Below are positions 63,001 through 64,000 of a DNA stretch of 64,000 bases, one piece after another (within the stretch, counting starts at the first letter, position 1; each line of letters opens with the position of its first letter). The notes beneath the pieces are model-generated. The model was not told the origin of the DNA. It ran no database searches and saw only the letters and a program-made list of their open reading frames with translations. Both the position numbers and the translations under genes were made by a program. The stretch is from NCBI GenBank assembly GCA_900618795.1, contig UYJD01000003.1, positions 1,122,144 to 1,186,143 on the forward strand, in the 5' to 3' direction. Source of the stretch: Cyanodermella asteris (taxonomy: Eukaryota; Ascomycota; Lecanoromycetes; Ostropales; Stictidaceae).

Positions 63001-64000
63001 GCTTGGCCGAGAGCAAGGGTATCATAATATCGCACAGGATGAGGGTGAGATCATCGCCAACAACATGGAACGTGACAACGTGCCGACCGTTGACGCAGCC
63101 GCCAGATCCTACTATTTGCAGCGCACCAGGCGTTAATGGAAGGGTCGAAGGCTCTGGATACGGTTCAAAGTCGAGCAAAGATAGCATCTGCATTATGCAC
63201 ACCCGCGGCCTGGCATCCTATGATTGCAGCTCTCAGGATGACTGCATTCGTGTACCGAGATAGACACAATGCCAACCTGCACGTGGCTCGCCCATCTGCG
63301 GCCGGAAATGGTTATAGCGGCAAAACATTCACCGACCTGGAGACCGGAGCTGCGACAAGTTGTGGCGTTCGCCGTGGGTGCTCAACGTCGCAATACACAA
63401 GTAGGTAGAGAAGGACAAAAAAAACTTCGGTGCCACGATGGACTTTGGTGCGAAAGTATATTCTGTGCCGCAGTATCTTTTGACCAGCTGATCATAGTGA
63501 CTCTTCGCAGTCGGTGAGGAACTGCAAGCCATTATTGTTCTAAAAGGATCAATGTAGCGACGAGTGTACCGGAGATGGATGCCACTATTCACAGATTCGG
63601 CGCTCGTCGTCAGGTTGGGTGGAGACGAGTTGCATCGCAGACCCGCACGGCGATGGACGCCAACGAAGCTACCAGAGTCTGACGGCAGATCGTGGAGTCG
63701 GTCAAGATTGGGAGGATGCAATGATGCGCATCGGCCGACAAGAGCGATATTTCGGGGCGGGCTCGCAACTCGTCCTAGTAATCCAGTCGTTCAAGCCGGC
63801 CGCAGAGGGGCTACAGAGTACATGCCACTCTACTTCTGTCCAGTGTTTATTCTATATTTGGGCACAGCCCTGTGAGCTAACAAGTCAGCTAAGCATCCGC
63901 TTAGACGGCTTGTGCCCGCCGCTAGACCAGACGGCCCCCAGACGCCCAATGGCCGGTCTTCCTGCGAATCCTCTCCGTGTTCCTCTGTCCTCGTCGTCGG
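60019..64000. other. Gene-poor region
   Basis: About 4 kb without a gene I can support. Overlapping frames of up to 199 codons occur at 62428-63035 on both strands, but none shows a domain, a plausible intron structure or a family motif. Base composition is ordinary, so there is no sign of an AT-rich RIP island. Decayed sequence is the simplest reading. Confidence 0.45.

Noticed and set aside
62428-63035. Overlapping frames of 147-199 codons on both strands
   Set aside because: No recognisable domain or splice pattern, and both strands are equally open; not enough to call a gene.

Overview
The window is nuclear DNA of a filamentous ascomycete (Pezizomycotina), most likely a Dothideomycete. 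The class is inferred from protein style and intron style, not from a search. Pointers are a HET-domain gene, a Gta3-type mitochondrial amidotransferase subunit, a Kex2-type secreted repeat protein, and many short spliceosomal introns of about 40-60 nt with GTRWGT donors, CTAAC-like branch sites and YAG acceptors. I support about 30 genes, one tRNA and several gene relics. I see no rRNA, CRISPR array or recognisable transposon.

Layout. 0.1-1.2 kb: relic of a nucleoside-phosphorylase/ankyrin gene. 1.8-9 kb: dense housekeeping block (DBP6, AP-3 sigma, Gta3, HMG-CoA lyase, DPH1). 9.5-11.2 kb: two secreted proteins, one a repeat-bearing peptide precursor. 13-21 kb: isocitrate-lyase-family enzyme, DPH3, a HET gene with an in-frame stop, a small membrane protein, UreG, a GNAT acetyltransferase. 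22-27 kb: an unusual tRNA-Asp, an interrupted amino-acid permease, a decayed GNAT paralogue, CTF8. 30-52 kb: second housekeeping block (an unknown conserved protein, a Gyp5-like Rab-GAP, an RraA-family protein, peroxisomal thiolase, an SDR, D-arabinono-1,4-lactone oxidase, aspartate aminotransferase, an Mnn10/11-type mannosyltransferase, mitochondrial bL28, PTH2, VTI1). 53-54 kb: hexose-transporter relic. 56-60 kb: a PlsC acyltransferase with a long tail and two small basic proteins. 60-64 kb: no supported gene.

Functional links are loose, as usual in fungal chromosomes. DPH1 and DPH3 both serve diphthamide formation on eEF2. AP-3 sigma, VTI1 and the Gyp5-like GAP serve vesicle traffic. HMG-CoA lyase, peroxisomal thiolase and mitochondrial aspartate aminotransferase serve acyl-CoA and amino-acid carbon metabolism. 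Gta3, bL28m and PTH2 serve mitochondrial or general translation.

The most striking signal is the tRNA-Asp(GUC) gene at 22166-22300. Besides a normal 13-nt intron after position 37, it carries a 51-nt insert between the D stem and the anticodon stem. The insert begins GTGAGT, holds CTAAC 9 nt before its end, and ends CAG. Removing it restores a clean cloverleaf, so it looks like a spliceosomal-type intron inside a Pol III gene. Second-tier signals are the Kex2-type repeat peptide precursor, a thrice-repeated short motif in the acyltransferase tail, and a hairpin-forming intron in the aspartate aminotransferase gene.
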